Assembly: GCA_014656495.1 (NCBI GenBank)
Contig: BNCN01000016.1
Location: 1-64,000, forward strand
DNA length: 64,000 bases
Source: Comamonas sp. KCTC 72670
GTDB lineage: Bacteria; Myxococcota; Myxococcia; Myxococcales; Myxococcaceae
Reading direction: 5' to 3'
Shown here: piece after piece, positions 19,497-28,938 of the stretch
Layout: every line of letters begins with the position of its first letter
Position numbering within the stretch: position 1 is the first letter of the stretch
Made by a program: the position numbers and the translations under genes
Notes under the pieces: model-generated
Told to the model about the DNA's origin: nothing
What the model saw: the letters and a program-made list of their open reading frames with translations, nothing else
Database searches by the model: none

Positions 19497-20306
19497 CTAC
19501 CCTGGACCGCTGCCGTGCGCCTTGGGCGCCTCGTCCTGGAAGAAGATGTCCTTGATGGTGAGCTTGGTCACCTCGCGGTTCATCACCGCGATGGACGTGA
19601 CGAGCGGAATCTCCTTCGGGCAGACCTTCACGCAGTTCTGCGCCTTGCCGCAGTCCTGCACGCCGCCGGGCCCCATGAGCGAGCGCACGCGCTCCTCGGA
19701 GTTCATCTTGCCCGTGGGGTTCATGTTGAACAGGCGGGCCTGGCTGATGGCCGCGGCGCCCACGAAGTCGTTCTCCTGCGTCACCTGGGGGCACGCCTCC
19801 AGGCAGCTGCCGCAGGTGATGCACGTGGAGAGCACGTACATCACCGACTGGTCCACGGGCGCCTGACGCGGGCCGGGGCCCAGGTTGTGCGTCCCGTCGA
19901 TGGGCACCCAGCCCTTGATGCGCTTGAGCGCGTCGAACATGCGGTCGCGGTTCACCGTGAGGTCACGCACCACGGGGAACTTGCTCATGGGCTCCAGCGT
20001 GATCGGCTGCTCCAGCTTGTCGATCAGCGCCGAGCACGCCATGCGCACGCGGCCATTGATGTTCATGGCGCAGCTGCCGCAGATCTCCTCCAGGCACGCT
20101 GCGTCCCAGATCACCGGGGCCACCTTCTTGCCCTCCACGGTGACGGGGTTGCGCTGGATCTCCATCAGGCACGAGATGACGTTGGCGCCCTTCACATAGG
20201 GAACCTTGAACTCATCGAAGTGACCTGGCTTCGCGGGATCATCCTGCCGCCAGATGCGGAAGGTGATGGTCTTGTTGGTGACAGCGGATGCCTGTGCAGT
20301 GTCCAT
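19497..20306 (-). CDS. sdhB: Succinate dehydrogenase / fumarate reductase iron-sulfur subunit (269 aa)
   Basis: Electron-transfer subunit of complex II. Three cluster motifs are complete: the [2Fe-2S] set in CLEEICGSCAMNINGR plus the later Cys, the [4Fe-4S] set CITCGSCLEACP, and the [3Fe-4S]/[4Fe-4S] set in CGKAQNCVKVCPKEIP. An N-terminal ferredoxin-like domain precedes an alpha-helical ferredoxin domain. The start is ATG at 20306, 44 bp after sdhA. The sequence type, like that of SdhA, resembles the B. subtilis / W. succinogenes group rather than the E. coli type. Confidence 0.96.
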   Translation of the reverse strand: MDTAQASAVTNKTITFRIWRQDDPAKPGHFDEFKVPYVKGANVISCLMEIQRNPVTVEGKKVAPVIWDAACLEEICGSCAMNINGRVRMACSALIDKLEQPITLEPMSKFPVVRDLTVNRDRMFDALKRIKGWVPIDGTHNLGPGPRQAPVDQSVMYVLSTCITCGSCLEACPQVTQENDFVGAAAISQARLFNMNPTGKMNSEERVRSLMGPGGVQDCGKAQNCVKVCPKEIPLVTSIAVMNREVTKLTIKDIFFQDEAPKAHGSGPG

Positions 20307-20350
20307 GTGGCTCGACCCTTCACTTCCAAATCAGTTGAGTGGTTCCCGTC

Positions 20351-22228
20351 TCAGGCGTACCAGCGCGGCTCGGGGTCCAGCACGGGCGTGGGGATGTCCT
20401 CGTAGTGGATCTTCGGACCGGCCTCGCTGTACGTCGCGACGGTCGTCTTGGCCCACTTCTCGTGGCGCGCGCGCCACAGGCTCATCCACTCCGGATCCTG
20501 CGTCGGGTCCTTCGTCTTCGGCTCGGGCAGCGAGAAGTCCGGCTTGTAGTGGGCGCCGCGGCTCTCGTCGCGGAGCAGCGCGCTGGTGGCGATGACCTCG
20601 CCCAGCTCGAACATGTTCCAGAGCTGGTTGGTGTACGACAGCGCGCGGTTGGCCACGTTGCCCGTGTCCAGCACGTTGACGTTGTTCCACCGCTCCTTGA
20701 GCTCGCGGATCTTCTCGACCGTCTTCTTCAGGCGGTCGTTGTAGCGAACGACGGTGCAGTTCTCCGTCATGGTGTCGCCCAGCTCCTTGGCGAGCCCATA
20801 CGGGTTCTCCGTGCCACTCATCTTGATCATGGTGGCGAAGCGGTCCTGCCAGTACTGCCTGGCGGCCTGGAAGTGCTTCTCCGGCATCGCCGCGGCGGAG
20901 GTCGTCTGGCTCTTGGCGAAGGACGCCATGGCCGGGCCGCCAATCATGCCGGAGTAGATGCAGGACAGCAGCGAGTTGGCGCCCAGGCGGTTCGCGCCGT
21001 GGAACGCGTAGTCCGCCTCTCCGGCGGCGTAGAGGCCTGGGATGGTGGTGGACTGGTTCTTCGGGCTGCCCTCGGCCGGCGTCAGCGTCTTGGGGTCGGC
21101 CTCGAAGTTCACGTACAGGCCGCCCATGGAGTAGTGCATGCCCGGGAAGATGACCATGGGCACCTTGCGCGGGTCGTCACCGACGAACTTCTCGTAGATC
21201 TCCATGACGCCCTTGATCTTGGCGTCCAGCACCGCCGCGGGGATGTGCGTGACGTCCAGGTAGACGCCGTCCCGGCCGTTGATGCCCATGCCCAGCTCGC
21301 GGCAGACCATGAAGATCTCGCGGGTGGCCACGTCGCGCGGCACCAGGTTCTTGTACTTGGGGTACTTCTCTTCCAGGAAGTACCAGCGCTCGGCCTCCGG
21401 GATCTGCTGCGGCGCGCGCGTGTCGCCCTTCTTGCGCGGCACCCAGACGCGGCCGCCCTCGCCGCGGACCGACTCGCTCATCAGGCGGAGCTTGTCCTCG
21501 CCCGGGATGGACGTCGGGTGCACCTGGATGAACTCGCCGTTGGCGTAGTGCGCGCCCTCCATGTAGGCGCGGCCCGCGGCCGTGCCGGTGTTGATGATGG
21601 AGTTGGTGGAGCGCCCGAAGACGATGCCCGGGCCACCCGTGGCGAGGCACACGGCCTCGGCCGGGAAGGTGCGGATCTCCATGGTGCGCAGGTCGACGGC
21701 CACGCTGCCGATGCAGCGCCCGCTGTCGTCCTTCACCGTGCCGAGCCACTCCCAGTACTCGTACTTGGTGACCTTGCCCTCGGCCTCGTAGCGGCGGACC
21801 TGCTCGTCCAGCGCGTAGAGGAGCTGCTGGCCCGTGGTGGCGCCGGCGAAGGCCGTGCGGTGGTGCAGCGTGCCGCCGAAGCGGCGGAAGTCGAGCAGAC
21901 CTTCCGGCGTGCGGTTGAACGTCACGCCCATGCGGTCCAGCAGGTAGATGATGCCGGGCGCGGCATGACACATGCCCTTCACCGACACCTGCTCCGCGAG
22001 GAAGTCGCCGCCGCGCAGCGTGTCCTTCACGTGGATGTCCGGGTGGTCACCCTCGCCCTTGGTGTTCACCGCGCCGTTGATGCCGCCCTGGGCACAGACG
22101 GAGTGGGAACGCTTCACCGGGACGAGCGAGAGCACATCCACCTGGTGACCCGCCTCCGCGAGCTTGATCGTCGTCATCAGCCCGGCGAGACCGCCGCCCA
22201 CCACCGTGAACCGCGCTGCTGCTGCCAT
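20351..22228 (-). CDS. sdhA: Succinate dehydrogenase / fumarate reductase flavoprotein subunit (625 aa)
   Basis: FAD-containing catalytic subunit of complex II. An FAD-binding motif VVGGGLAGLMTTIKLAEAG lies at the N-terminus. The histidine that covalently attaches FAD lies in RSHSVCAQGGINGA. Substrate-site residues are visible in the HPTSIPG region, and the catalytic Arg is in the SVRGEGG loop. At 625 residues it is of the longer type found with single-cytochrome-b quinone anchors. It is followed by sdhB, but no sdhC precedes it; the upstream neighbour is mdh. The direction in vivo (succinate oxidation or fumarate reduction) cannot be read from the sequence. Confidence 0.96.
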   Translation of the reverse strand: MAAAARFTVVGGGLAGLMTTIKLAEAGHQVDVLSLVPVKRSHSVCAQGGINGAVNTKGEGDHPDIHVKDTLRGGDFLAEQVSVKGMCHAAPGIIYLLDRMGVTFNRTPEGLLDFRRFGGTLHHRTAFAGATTGQQLLYALDEQVRRYEAEGKVTKYEYWEWLGTVKDDSGRCIGSVAVDLRTMEIRTFPAEAVCLATGGPGIVFGRSTNSIINTGTAAGRAYMEGAHYANGEFIQVHPTSIPGEDKLRLMSESVRGEGGRVWVPRKKGDTRAPQQIPEAERWYFLEEKYPKYKNLVPRDVATREIFMVCRELGMGINGRDGVYLDVTHIPAAVLDAKIKGVMEIYEKFVGDDPRKVPMVIFPGMHYSMGGLYVNFEADPKTLTPAEGSPKNQSTTIPGLYAAGEADYAFHGANRLGANSLLSCIYSGMIGGPAMASFAKSQTTSAAAMPEKHFQAARQYWQDRFATMIKMSGTENPYGLAKELGDTMTENCTVVRYNDRLKKTVEKIRELKERWNNVNVLDTGNVANRALSYTNQLWNMFELGEVIATSALLRDESRGAHYKPDFSLPEPKTKDPTQDPEWMSLWRARHEKWAKTTVATYSEAGPKIHYEDIPTPVLDPEPRWYA

Positions 22229-22327
22229 CTTCGTCTCCTTGACTGCCGGACGCCGGACACTGCTCCCGTGAGCCGACCCGCCAGGTGGCGCGCCAGGGCC
22301 CGGACGTCCCGTGCGAGTTCTACAGGG

Positions 22328-22355
22328 TAGTTAACTTGGTGAAAACGCGCTGCAA
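22328..22355 (-). promoter_or_regulatory. Possible promoter for sdhAB
   Basis: On the minus strand TTGCAG (22355-22350) and TAACTA (22333-22328) are 16 bp apart, in an A/T-richer patch about 100 bp before the sdhA ATG and after the mdh hairpin. The match is moderate. Confidence 0.45.
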
Positions 22356-22405
22356 CGATGGCGTTCGGGGCAATAAGCCCGCGTCATCCACAGCATCAGG
22401 CACAG

Positions 22406-22431
22406 GGCCCGCCGGGTCTCCCCAGCGGGCC
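22406..22431 (-). terminator. Hairpin after mdh
   Basis: GGCCCGC (22406-22412) and GCGGGCC (22425-22431) form a perfect 7-bp stem with a 12-nt loop, 20 bp after the mdh stop. No U-run. It may end the icd-mdh transcript ahead of the sdhA promoter. Confidence 0.45.
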
Positions 22432-22450
22432 GCACGTGACGGTCCAGCGA

Positions 22451-23395
22451 TTACAGCTTGACGGAGTCGACCGTCTTCTTGACCGACTGGAAGGACTTCT
22501 CCAGCTCGGCCTTCTCACTGTCGTTCAGGTCGACGGTGATGATCTTCTCCACGCCGCCCGCGCCGATCTGCACGGGGACGCCGAAGAAGTAGTCCTTGAT
22601 GCCGTACTGGCCCTCCAGCAGGGCGGCGGCCGGCAGGATGCGCTTGCGGTCCTGCAGGAAGCTCTCCGCCATGGCGATGGAGGAGGCCGCCGGGCCGAAG
22701 TAGGCGCTGCCCGTCTTGTACAGGCCGACCAGCTCCGCGCCGCCGGTCCGGGTGCGCTGGATGATGGCGTCCAGCTTGTCCTTGGCGATCAGCTCCGTCA
22801 GGGGCACGCCGCCCACCGTGCTGTGACGCACGAGGGGAACCATGTCGTCGCCGTGGCCGCCCAGCACCAGGGCCTCCACGTCGCGGATGGAGGAGCCGAG
22901 CGCCTCGGCGACGAAGCACTTGAAGCGGCTGGTATCCAGCACGCCCGCCATGCCGACCACCATGTGCTTGGGCAGCCCGGCGATCTTGTGGAGCGCGAAC
23001 ACCATCGCGTCCAGCGGGTTGGCCACATTGATCACGAAGGCGTTCGGGGCGTGCTGCTTGATGTTGTTCGCCACGTCCGTCATGATCTTCAGGTTGATCT
23101 CGAGCAGGTCCTCACGGGACATGCCCGGCTTCCGGGGCACGCCGGCGGTGATGATGATCACGTCCGAGCCGGCCACGTCCTTCCAGTCCGTGGAGCCCGT
23201 CACCCGGCAGTCGTAACCGTCGACCGCGGACAGCTGGTTGATGTCCAGCGCCTTGCCCTTGACCAGACCTTCGGCCGCCGGGATGTCGAAGAGCACCACG
23301 TCACCGAGCGACTTCTGCACGGCGAGCAGCGCCAGGTTGCCGCCGATCTGTCCGCCGCCGATGAGGCTGATCTTCTTCTTGCCATTCTGAGCCAT
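22451..23395 (-). CDS. mdh: Malate dehydrogenase (314 aa)
   Basis: NAD-dependent oxidation of malate to oxaloacetate. The protein is of the LDH-like MDH type: the nucleotide fold KISLIGGGQIGGNLALLAVQ, the substrate loop VPRKPGMSR with the discriminating Arg, VANPLDAM, and the catalytic histidine in VLGGHGDDMVP. Length is typical. It starts 33 bp after icd on the same strand, so the two TCA genes are probably one transcript. A 220-bp gap with a hairpin and a likely promoter separates it from sdhA. Confidence 0.97.
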   Translation of the reverse strand: MAQNGKKKISLIGGGQIGGNLALLAVQKSLGDVVLFDIPAAEGLVKGKALDINQLSAVDGYDCRVTGSTDWKDVAGSDVIIITAGVPRKPGMSREDLLEINLKIMTDVANNIKQHAPNAFVINVANPLDAMVFALHKIAGLPKHMVVGMAGVLDTSRFKCFVAEALGSSIRDVEALVLGGHGDDMVPLVRHSTVGGVPLTELIAKDKLDAIIQRTRTGGAELVGLYKTGSAYFGPAASSIAMAESFLQDRKRILPAAALLEGQYGIKDYFFGVPVQIGAGGVEKIITVDLNDSEKAELEKSFQSVKKTVDSVKL

Positions 23396-23428
23396 GGATT
23401 CGTCCCTTCTTGGGTCCCCGTCGGGGGA

Positions 23429-24727
<1,299 letters not shown>

Positions 24728-25007
24728 GGATGTGCTCCTGAGAAGGTGTGACCGTGTAAGAATCGGCGCGGGATAGTCGAGAACCCGCCCGGCAACGTCA
24801 AGGAGTTTGGCCACGCGCTCCGAAGGAACGGCTTATCGGAGCCAGCGGCCGGGCGCGGAAGTAACAGCGCCCCTCAGAACACGCACGGCACCCATCACGG
24901 CATTCCCACGCCCCCAATGAAAAAGGAGGGCGCCCACTCGCGGGGCCGCCCTCCTCTCCACGGCTTGCATGGATCAGCGGCGCGCCATTCCAGGCCCGCC
25001 GGAGCGA
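24728..25007. other. Intergenic region between icd and the HATPase gene
   Basis: 280 bp without a supportable gene. It holds the terminator at 24920-24954 and, on the icd side, the icd leader with its AGGAG site. A TTGACG hexamer near 24800 (minus strand) could be the icd -35, but no good -10 is correctly spaced. Confidence 0.6.
24920..24954 (-). terminator. Rho-independent terminator after the HATPase gene
   Basis: GGAGGGCG (24925-24932) and CGCCCTCC (24947-24954) form a perfect 8-bp stem. On the minus strand the stem is followed by five U residues. It ends the transcript of the HATPase gene before icd. Confidence 0.85.
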
Positions 25008-25571
25008 CTACCAGCTCGTCATGCCGGGCGCGGACAGCTCCACCGTCACGGTGAGCCCCTCGCGCGCGTCACTGGCCGCCGTCAGCGTGCCGCCCATGGC
25101 CTCCGTCAGCTCCCGGGCCCGCGCCAGCTTGCGGTGCAACGGGCCCACCAACATGGGCGACAGGAAGACGGCCTGGAGCTCCCGCGGCGACAGCTGCGCG
25201 CCCGGTACCTGGAACTGGAATCGCGGCGGCAGGTCGCCGAAGTCGTCCGGGATATCCACGATGACACGAACGCCCTGCCCGCCTGCCGCATCCGCGGCGT
25301 GCGCCAGGAGCAGCAGCACCACCTGCTGGAGCCGCCGGTGGCTCACGTTCGCCGGCACGGGGTCCTCGGGCAGCTCCAGAGAGAGCTGGATTCCACGCAA
25401 GCGGCGCGTGACGGAGAGGAGCTCCACCGCGCCTTGGATGACGTCCGCGACATCCACTCGCAGTACGTCTGGACCCTCCACCGAAGCCAGACCCGCCGAC
25501 CGTCCGTGGAGCGGCGCCGGATGCGGCGCGGTGCCCTCCACTCCTCCTAAAGCGTTCACCAAAGCGCTCAT
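25008..25571 (-). CDS. Stand-alone degenerate HATPase_c-like protein (187 aa)
   Basis: The protein resembles the ATP-binding domain of histidine kinases (GHKL fold) with no sensor or phospho-acceptor domain. An N-box-like helix is present (HRRLQQVVLLLLAHAADA) but lacks the usual Asn that coordinates Mg. The G1 box (DxGxG) is replaced by a sequence around FQVPGAQLSPREL. The C-terminal MGGTLTAASDAREGLTVTVEL still matches the G2/GT block. It is therefore probably a pseudo-kinase, a scaffold, or an ATP-independent signalling partner. The start ATG has GGAGGG 8-10 nt upstream. It is divergent from the PilZ gene across a 331-bp region with an inverted repeat. Family call moderate. Confidence 0.7.
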   Translation of the reverse strand: MSALVNALGGVEGTAPHPAPLHGRSAGLASVEGPDVLRVDVADVIQGAVELLSVTRRLRGIQLSLELPEDPVPANVSHRRLQQVVLLLLAHAADAAGGQGVRVIVDIPDDFGDLPPRFQFQVPGAQLSPRELQAVFLSPMLVGPLHRKLARARELTEAMGGTLTAASDAREGLTVTVELSAPGMTSW

Positions 25572-25645
25572 CCCTCACACCCTCCGCTGGCTGGACAGGT
25601 GGAACTGTAACGCTCCCCTCTGACGAACTCCATTTCACTACGAGA

Positions 25646-25669
25646 AAGTCCGCACACGCTGGCGGACTT
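25646..25669. repeat. Perfect inverted repeat, possible operator
   Basis: AAGTCCGC (25646-25653) and GCGGACTT (25662-25669) flank an 8-bp spacer, giving a dyad with half-site centres 16 bp apart (about one and a half helical turns). It lies about 75 bp upstream of the HATPase start and 150 bp upstream of the PilZ promoter. It resembles a binding site for a dimeric regulator. A transcribed hairpin is also possible. Confidence 0.5.
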
Positions 25670-25816
25670 ATGACATTACAGCCGCGCGACATTCTGGCCA
25701 TGACGGTGCGCCTTGGCTGCATCGCTTCGCGAGAGTTGGAAATGGGCTGCTGTCATCTGCGACCCACGGACACCAATTCCGCCAGCCAGAAAACAGCCTG
25801 ACTGCACAAATCCGAT

Positions 25817-25844
25817 TTGACTGTTCCTCCGGAATCCGTATGAT
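25817..25844 (+). promoter_or_regulatory. Sigma-70 type promoter of the PilZ/di-iron operon
   Basis: TTGACT (25817-25822) and TATGAT (25839-25844) are separated by 16 bp, both close to consensus. Initiation near 25851 leaves a ~50-nt leader with GGAGGA before the GTG at 25903. The ATG at 25840 falls inside the -10 element and so cannot be the translation start. Confidence 0.7.
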
Positions 25845-25902
25845 GCGGACCTATAGCGATTCGCCGCCTAACGCAGGCCCGCTGGAGCAGGGAGGAACTA
25901 CT

Positions 25903-28116
25903 GTGCTTGCCATCTCGACGACTGCATCAAGCGTTCCTCAGCACCGGAGAAGGGGGCGCCTTGTCATGGAAGGGGGAAACCCGCACACCGACCGCCGGTC
26001 GGTGGAGTTCCGCAGTCCGGACGCGCTGTTCAATGTGATTCCGCTCCCGCCCGCCGAGGCGGCGCTGGACGATTCCGGCTACTCCCTGCACGGGACGGGC
26101 GCGGATGCCATCACCTGCGCCGTGGGCACGCCGGAAGGCGTCATCGGCGTGGTGACGCGACTGAGCCCCACCGTGGTGTGGGTGATGCCGCAGGGCAAGG
26201 TGGAGCACTCCGAGCACCGCACCCTGCCCGTCTATCTGTCGGGCTGTGGTGTGACGCTGGGGCCCATCCACGGCGCCTTCATCCGCACGGACGCGGAGAC
26301 GGCGGGCGCTCCGGTGGGGCTGCAGTTGGTGAGCGTGTCGCTGGACCAGGGCCGGCAGATCCTGTCGCTCCTGGCGGACGCGCTGAAGCGCGGCGTGGCG
26401 GAGCCGGCGGCGTCGGCCCTGCCGGTGCAGGACACCATCGACGAGGCCGAGCGCATCCGCGCCATCCTCATGGCCATCAGCACGGGCGGCAACAAGGGCG
26501 TGCTGCGCCGCATGGGCCGCACCATCCGCGTGGTCCTCCAGCGCCTGTCGCCGGAGTCGCGCCAGCTGGAGTGGCACGCCGAGGACCCGGACGTGGACTG
26601 GGGCGAGGCGCCCTACGACATCGACGTCATCGGGCACAACAGCGCGCACCGCATGAAGCTGGAGGCGGGCACCACGGGCGGAAACCGGCTCATCACGCGC
26701 ATGCCGGACGTGCTCTTCCGCATCCGCCACCGCTGGCACCGCCGCATCACCGCGCCCGAGGGCGTGAGCGTCACGTTCCACCACCCGCTGTGGCGGGAGC
26801 TGGGCGAGATGGAGCGCTCGGTGGTGGACCTGTCCTTCTCCGGCCTGTGCATCCGCTGCCGCCCCGAGGACCTGCTGTTCCCGGGCCTGCTGCCGCCCCT
26901 GCTCGAGATCCACACCTCCGACGGCCAGGCCATCAGCCTGCGCGGTGAGATCCGCTACGTCACCAGCGTGCGCGCGGACGGTACGGTGCTGTGTGGCCTG
27001 AGCGTCGCGCCCTACTCCTCCGACGAGGCGCGCTGGGTCCGCTACATCTCCCAGACGGCCAACCCCAACACCTGCACCACGGACCAGCAGCTCGAGGGCC
27101 TGTGGGACGTCTTCACGCTCTCCGGCTTCTTCAGCCTGGCCGGCAAGGGCAGCGAGGCGTTCGATCAGCTGAAGCAGGACTTTGCCCACATGGCGAAGAG
27201 GGCCGTGGAGATACCCCAGCTCTTCTGTCAGGCCGTGTGGCCGTCGGAGCGCGGTCCCGAGGCGACGCTGTCCTCGATGAAGTCGTACCAGCACACCTGG
27301 CTCATCCACCAGGTGGCGAAGCGCCCGGGCAAGCCCGCGGTGAAGGGCCTGGAGCCGGGCCGCATCATGCACGACCTGTACGTGCGCTGCTTCGAACACC
27401 CGCAGAGCGACGCGGACTTCCGCTGGTTCGTCGCCTACGCGGAGGGCCTCAACCCCTGGATTTCGCGCGCGCACGTCCGCTACGCCGAGCGGTACATGGC
27501 GCTCAACCCGGACCTGGCCTACTCGCGGCAGGTCCACATGATGGACGTGTACACGTCCGAGATGACGGGCCGCCTGCACGAGGGCATCTCCATTGGCCCG
27601 GCCACCTCCGCCGAGCTGACGCTGCTGACCACGCACATCGCCCGCACCCGCCCCGGCTGCTACGTGGAGGCGCTGGACTTCTCCCGCGAGCGCATCGAGA
27701 TGCGCGCCGTCCACAACCAGTGGAGCGGGTTCGGCCTGGAGCGCGAGCGTGAAATCCTGGTCGCGCGCCGCAACGGCGTCGCGGTGGCCGCCGCGGTCCT
27801 GGAGATGGGCCAGCAGGGCATCAACCTCTACAGCCTGCTCGACATGGCACGGCTGTTCCCCCTGAGCGACGCGGGGCCTTCGACCTACGTCGCCTTGGTG
27901 GATGCGGCACGCCGTTGGTACGCCGCCCGCCACCGCCGCTCATTCCACTTCCTCTGTGAGGACGACGGCGGGCAGTACGTACAGGAAGCCGGCATCCACA
28001 AGGGGCCGGACCCGTACCTGTGGATCATCTCCGCGAAGCTGATCCCCGACTATCTCGAACACATCAGTGAAGTCTCCATCGGGCGCCGCAGCGCCCCCAA
28101 CACTCGCCAGGGGTAA
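25903..28116 (+). CDS. PilZ-domain protein with long flanking domains (737 aa)
   Basis: Likely cyclic di-GMP effector. The PilZ core (about residues 272-381) keeps the binding elements: Arg residues in RIRHRWHRRI and the DLSFSG motif (D/NxSxxG). The N-terminal ~270 residues, beginning after a Thr/Ser/Arg-rich lead, and the C-terminal ~350 residues have no family I can name firmly. The C-terminal part (about 540-700) has alternating strands and helices, with EREILVARRNGVAVAAAVLE resembling GNAT-type acyltransferase strands, so a regulated acyltransferase is possible. No membrane helix or signal peptide. I chose GTG 25903, with GGAGGA 6 nt upstream, over an upstream ATG inside the promoter; ATG 25966 is an alternative. 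Its stop is 5 nt from the next start. Confidence 0.8.
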   Translation: MLAISTTASSVPQHRRRGRLVMEGGNPHTDRRSVEFRSPDALFNVIPLPPAEAALDDSGYSLHGTGADAITCAVGTPEGVIGVVTRLSPTVVWVMPQGKVEHSEHRTLPVYLSGCGVTLGPIHGAFIRTDAETAGAPVGLQLVSVSLDQGRQILSLLADALKRGVAEPAASALPVQDTIDEAERIRAILMAISTGGNKGVLRRMGRTIRVVLQRLSPESRQLEWHAEDPDVDWGEAPYDIDVIGHNSAHRMKLEAGTTGGNRLITRMPDVLFRIRHRWHRRITAPEGVSVTFHHPLWRELGEMERSVVDLSFSGLCIRCRPEDLLFPGLLPPLLEIHTSDGQAISLRGEIRYVTSVRADGTVLCGLSVAPYSSDEARWVRYISQTANPNTCTTDQQLEGLWDVFTLSGFFSLAGKGSEAFDQLKQDFAHMAKRAVEIPQLFCQAVWPSERGPEATLSSMKSYQHTWLIHQVAKRPGKPAVKGLEPGRIMHDLYVRCFEHPQSDADFRWFVAYAEGLNPWISRAHVRYAERYMALNPDLAYSRQVHMMDVYTSEMTGRLHEGISIGPATSAELTLLTTHIARTRPGCYVEALDFSRERIEMRAVHNQWSGFGLEREREILVARRNGVAVAAAVLEMGQQGINLYSLLDMARLFPLSDAGPSTYVALVDAARRWYAARHRRSFHFLCEDDGGQYVQEAGIHKGPDPYLWIISAKLIPDYLEHISEVSIGRRSAPNTRQG

Positions 28117-28121
28117 CGAAC

Positions 28122-28865
28122 ATGAGCAAGCAACTCGTGGAGGAGCTGTACACCCATCACGTGACCGAGGTCCGTGAGCGCATCAAGACGGACCCCAAGC
28201 TGAAGGCGCTGCTGGACGAGAAGGCCGACCCCAAGCTCTTCGAGGCGTTCCTCATCACCTGGAACTCCCTGGGCGTCTATATGACGGAGCCGGTGGACGG
28301 CTGGATTCGCCGCGCGGGTGAGGCCACCGTCAAGGTGGGCCTGAACGACGTGGGCCAGAAGCTCATCGCGCACGCGAAGCACGAGGCCGGCCACCACCTG
28401 ATGATGGTCGAGGACACCAAGCACCTGGTGGCCCGGTGGAACGAGCGGCACAGCCCCAAGCTGAACGCCGACGCGCTCTTCGCCGAGGAGCCCACGCAGG
28501 CGATGAAGGAGTACCGGGACATCCACGAGAACACCATCGTGGGTGACATGCCCGCGGCGCAGGTGGCCATCGAGTTCGAGATCGAGAGCCTGTCCACCAT
28601 CATCGGTCCCCCGCTGCTCGAGCAGGCCAAGCGCGTCTGTGGCGAGGAGATCCTGGAGGGCATGTCCTTCCTGAAGGAGCACACCGAGATCGACGTGGGC
28701 CACACCGCGCTCAACGAGGTGATGCTCGGCAAGCTGCTGTCGCAGGTCCCGGACAAGGCGCCCATCATCGCGAAGACGGGCGCGGACGCGCTCGACATCT
28801 ACCTGCGCTTCCTGGGCGACTGCGTGGACCGCGCCGGCAAGCTGGCCCAGCCCGCGGCGGCCTGA
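28122..28865 (+). CDS. Haem-oxygenase-like di-iron (HDO/TenA-type) protein (247 aa)
   Basis: All-helical protein resembling the haem-oxygenase-like di-iron oxygenase superfamily. A candidate metal-ligand set is visible: Glu and His in AKHEAGHHLMMVED, a Glu in EFEIESLSTIIG, and the H-x3-D-x2-H motif in EHTEIDVGHTALNE, the characteristic third-helix signature of HDO proteins. Such enzymes activate O2 for oxidation, desaturation or N-oxygenation of small molecules; no substrate can be read here. It starts 5 nt after the PilZ gene, with AGGGG overlapping that gene's end, so the two are surely co-translated. The product may act on something made or modified by the PilZ partner. That link is inference. 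Confidence 0.78.
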   Translation: MSKQLVEELYTHHVTEVRERIKTDPKLKALLDEKADPKLFEAFLITWNSLGVYMTEPVDGWIRRAGEATVKVGLNDVGQKLIAHAKHEAGHHLMMVEDTKHLVARWNERHSPKLNADALFAEEPTQAMKEYRDIHENTIVGDMPAAQVAIEFEIESLSTIIGPPLLEQAKRVCGEEILEGMSFLKEHTEIDVGHTALNEVMLGKLLSQVPDKAPIIAKTGADALDIYLRFLGDCVDRAGKLAQPAAA

Positions 28866-28888
28866 GTCACCCCGCGGCAACGTTGCAA

Positions 28889-28908
28889 GGCGCCCCGGCC
28901 CGGGCGCC
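28889..28908. terminator. Hairpin between convergent di-iron and monooxygenase genes
   Basis: GGCGCCC (28889-28895) and GGGCGCC (28902-28908) form a 7-bp perfect stem with a 6-nt loop, in the 73 bp between two convergent stops. No U-run. Confidence 0.5.
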
Positions 28909-28938
28909 CGCAATCGAAGCACCTCCGCGCGCGCCGTC

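Larger units (their letters stand above)
25572..25902. other. Divergent intergenic control region (HATPase / PilZ)
   Basis: 331 bp, noticeably lower in GC than the genes around it. It holds a perfect inverted repeat at 25646-25669, a good sigma-70 promoter for the PilZ gene at 25817-25844, and the strong ribosome-binding site GGAGGA at 25891-25896. No further gene is supportable here. Confidence 0.7.

Noticed and set aside
22229..22450. Possible hidden sdhC between mdh and sdhA
   Set aside because: Only 222 bp, with no hydrophobic open frame on the coding strand. A hairpin and a likely promoter occupy the space.
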